Of a stretch of 64,000 nucleotides of DNA, positions 63,120 to 64,000 are shown one piece after another (positions within the stretch are counted from its first letter, which is position 1; each line of letters begins with the position of its first letter). Under the pieces are notes generated by a model. The model ran no database searches. It worked only from the letters and a program-made list of their open reading frames with translations, and was not told where the DNA came from. The translations under genes were made by a program, and so were the position numbers. This DNA is from Thermasporomyces composti (GTDB taxonomy: Bacteria > Actinomycetota > Actinomycetes > Propionibacteriales > Actinopolymorphaceae), in contig NZ_QTUC01000001.1 in NCBI RefSeq assembly GCF_003386795.1, positions 1,364,001-1,428,000 of the forward strand. The letters run 5' to 3'.

Positions 63120-64000
63120 ATGACCACCCACCGAACGCACGCAGGCTTCGACCGCCGCGACTTTCTGCGGCGCGCCGCGTATCTCGCCGCGGCTGCTGGA
63201 AGTACCTCGCTGCTGGGTGCCTGCGCGACCGGTGGTGGTGGCGGCGGTAGCACCGTCCCGACCACGAAACCGTCCGGCAAGGTCGATCCCGACAACCCCT
63301 TCGGCGTGGACCCCAAGGCGCCGCTCGACGTCGTCATCTTCAAGGGTGGCTTCAGCGACGAGTACGCCAAGTACCACCAGCAGATGTACAAGCGGCGCTT
63401 CCCCGAGGCGGAGATCAAGCACCTGGGGACCCAGGAGATCACCGCCCAGCTCCAGCCGCGCTTCGTCAACGGCACGCCGCCCGACGTCTTCGACAACTCC
63501 GGCGCCCAGAACCTCGACACCGCGACGCTGGTCAACCAGGGGCAGCTCCTCGACATCACGCCCCTCCTCGAGGCGCCGTCGCTGGACTTCGAGGGCAAGA
63601 CCGTCGGGGAGACCCTCATCGAGGGCGCCCTGGATCCCCTCATCTTCGACGGCAAGCCTTACGGCATTCCCTACGCGCTCAACATCAGCGGTCTGTGGTA
63701 CGACGCCAAGCTGTTCCGCGAGAACGAGTGGGAGTTCCCGAAGACGTGGGACGAGCTCATGGCGCTCGGCGAGAAGACCAAAGCGGCCGGCATCCCGGTG
63801 TGGACGTACCAGGGGCAGTACCCCCAGTACATGCTGTCCGTCTTCAACCCCATGGTGCAGAAGCACGGCGGCAACGAGGTGATGCGCAACATCGACAACC
63901 TCGAGGACGGCGCCTGGCTGCAGGACGCCTGCAAGGACGTCGCCGAGGCCCTGCACGAGCTGAAGGTGAGGGGCTTCATCATGCCGGGCACCGCCGGCCT
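63120..64000 (+). CDS. NgcE-like sugar-binding lipoprotein, cut by the window end
   Basis: 293 complete codons to the window edge with no stop, starting at ATG 63120 after AGGAGG. The Tat motif is DRRDFLRRAAY (residues 11-21) and the lipobox ends LLGAC (C35), then a Gly-rich linker. The mature sequence PFGVDPKAPLDVVIFKGGFSDEYAKYH, HLGTQEITAQLQPRFVNGTPPDVFDNSGA and PKTWDELMALGEKTKAAGI closely matches NgcE, the N-acetylglucosamine/chitobiose binding protein of Streptomyces importers. Roughly 60 percent of the family length is present. Permeases should follow outside the window. The ligand may differ from GlcNAc. Confidence 0.9.
   Translation, partial: MTTHRTHAGFDRRDFLRRAAYLAAAAGSTSLLGACATGGGGGGSTVPTTKPSGKVDPDNPFGVDPKAPLDVVIFKGGFSDEYAKYHQQMYKRRFPEAEIKHLGTQEITAQLQPRFVNGTPPDVFDNSGAQNLDTATLVNQGQLLDITPLLEAPSLDFEGKTVGETLIEGALDPLIFDGKPYGIPYALNISGLWYDAKLFRENEWEFPKTWDELMALGEKTKAAGIPVWTYQGQYPQYMLSVFNPMVQKHGGNEVMRNIDNLEDGAWLQDACKDVAEALHELKVRGFIMPGTAG

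Overview
The window is high-GC DNA from an actinomycete (Actinomycetota). The evidence is very GC-biased third codon positions, frequent GTG starts, four-base ATGA/GTGA gene overlaps, a LexA box of the actinobacterial GAAC-N4-GTTC type, Tat/lipoprotein sugar-binding proteins and LacI-family control. A plant-biomass-degrading soil or compost actinomycete (Actinopolymorpha or Thermasporomyces-like) would fit, but the species is a guess. I saw no rRNA, tRNA, CRISPR array, insertion sequence or prophage. Almost all the DNA is coding.

Layout. 1-4.1 kb: a small membrane protein, Tex RNA-binding factor and an aldose 1-epimerase. 4.1-13.7 kb, minus strand: a monoacylglycerol-lipase-like hydrolase, prolyl oligopeptidase, a two-domain VOC protein, aspartate-semialdehyde dehydrogenase, and a DUF4129 / membrane protein / MoxR / DUF58 / membrane protein cluster. 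13.8-21.8 kb, plus: a PfkB sugar kinase, a 52-residue membrane peptide, a flavin monooxygenase-like protein, an orphan family-5 binding lipoprotein, an SDR, and a Gfo/Idh/MocA + DUF6807 pair behind a LacI-like operator. 21.9-28.5 kb: DNA repair (dinB with a LexA box, Ada-AlkA fusion, ogt), a VOC protein, a D-amino-acid-oxidase-like flavoprotein and a lactonase-fold protein.

28.6-36.4 kb: a complete L-rhamnose pathway on the minus strand (rhaM, rhaI, bifunctional rhaEW, rhaB, then an MDR alcohol dehydrogenase), with a divergent Gfo-type oxidoreductase. 36.6-45.9 kb: a glycan-use locus with a GH2 glycosidase, a translationally coupled protein of unknown fold family, a convergent Gfo-aldo/keto reductase fusion, and a sugar ABC importer (binding protein and two permeases). 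46.5 kb: a small LuxR-type regulator with an Asn-rich linker and strong terminators. 47.7-49.5 kb: a ThuA + Gfo pair resembling the thuAB 3-keto-disaccharide module. 50.6-52.2 kb: dps and a glucose-dehydrogenase-like MDR. 52.2-56.7 kb: a cytoplasmic GH78 alpha-L-rhamnosidase divergent from a LacI regulator, with an operator-like site between them that resembles the one before rhaM.

56.7-59.5 kb: a DtxR-type regulator, an unknown protein and a methyltransferase in overlapping order. 59.7-64 kb: a LacI regulator followed by a 2-hydroxyacid dehydrogenase, a 38-residue basic protein and a cupin, with a divergent NgcE-like sugar-binding lipoprotein cut by the window end.

Together the accessory genes describe uptake and cytoplasmic breakdown of rhamnose-containing and other plant oligosaccharides. 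Redox (Gfo/ThuA/DUF6807) chemistry appears beside ordinary hydrolases, and several LacI repressors probably act through short CG-centred palindromes that can be read directly upstream of the target genes.
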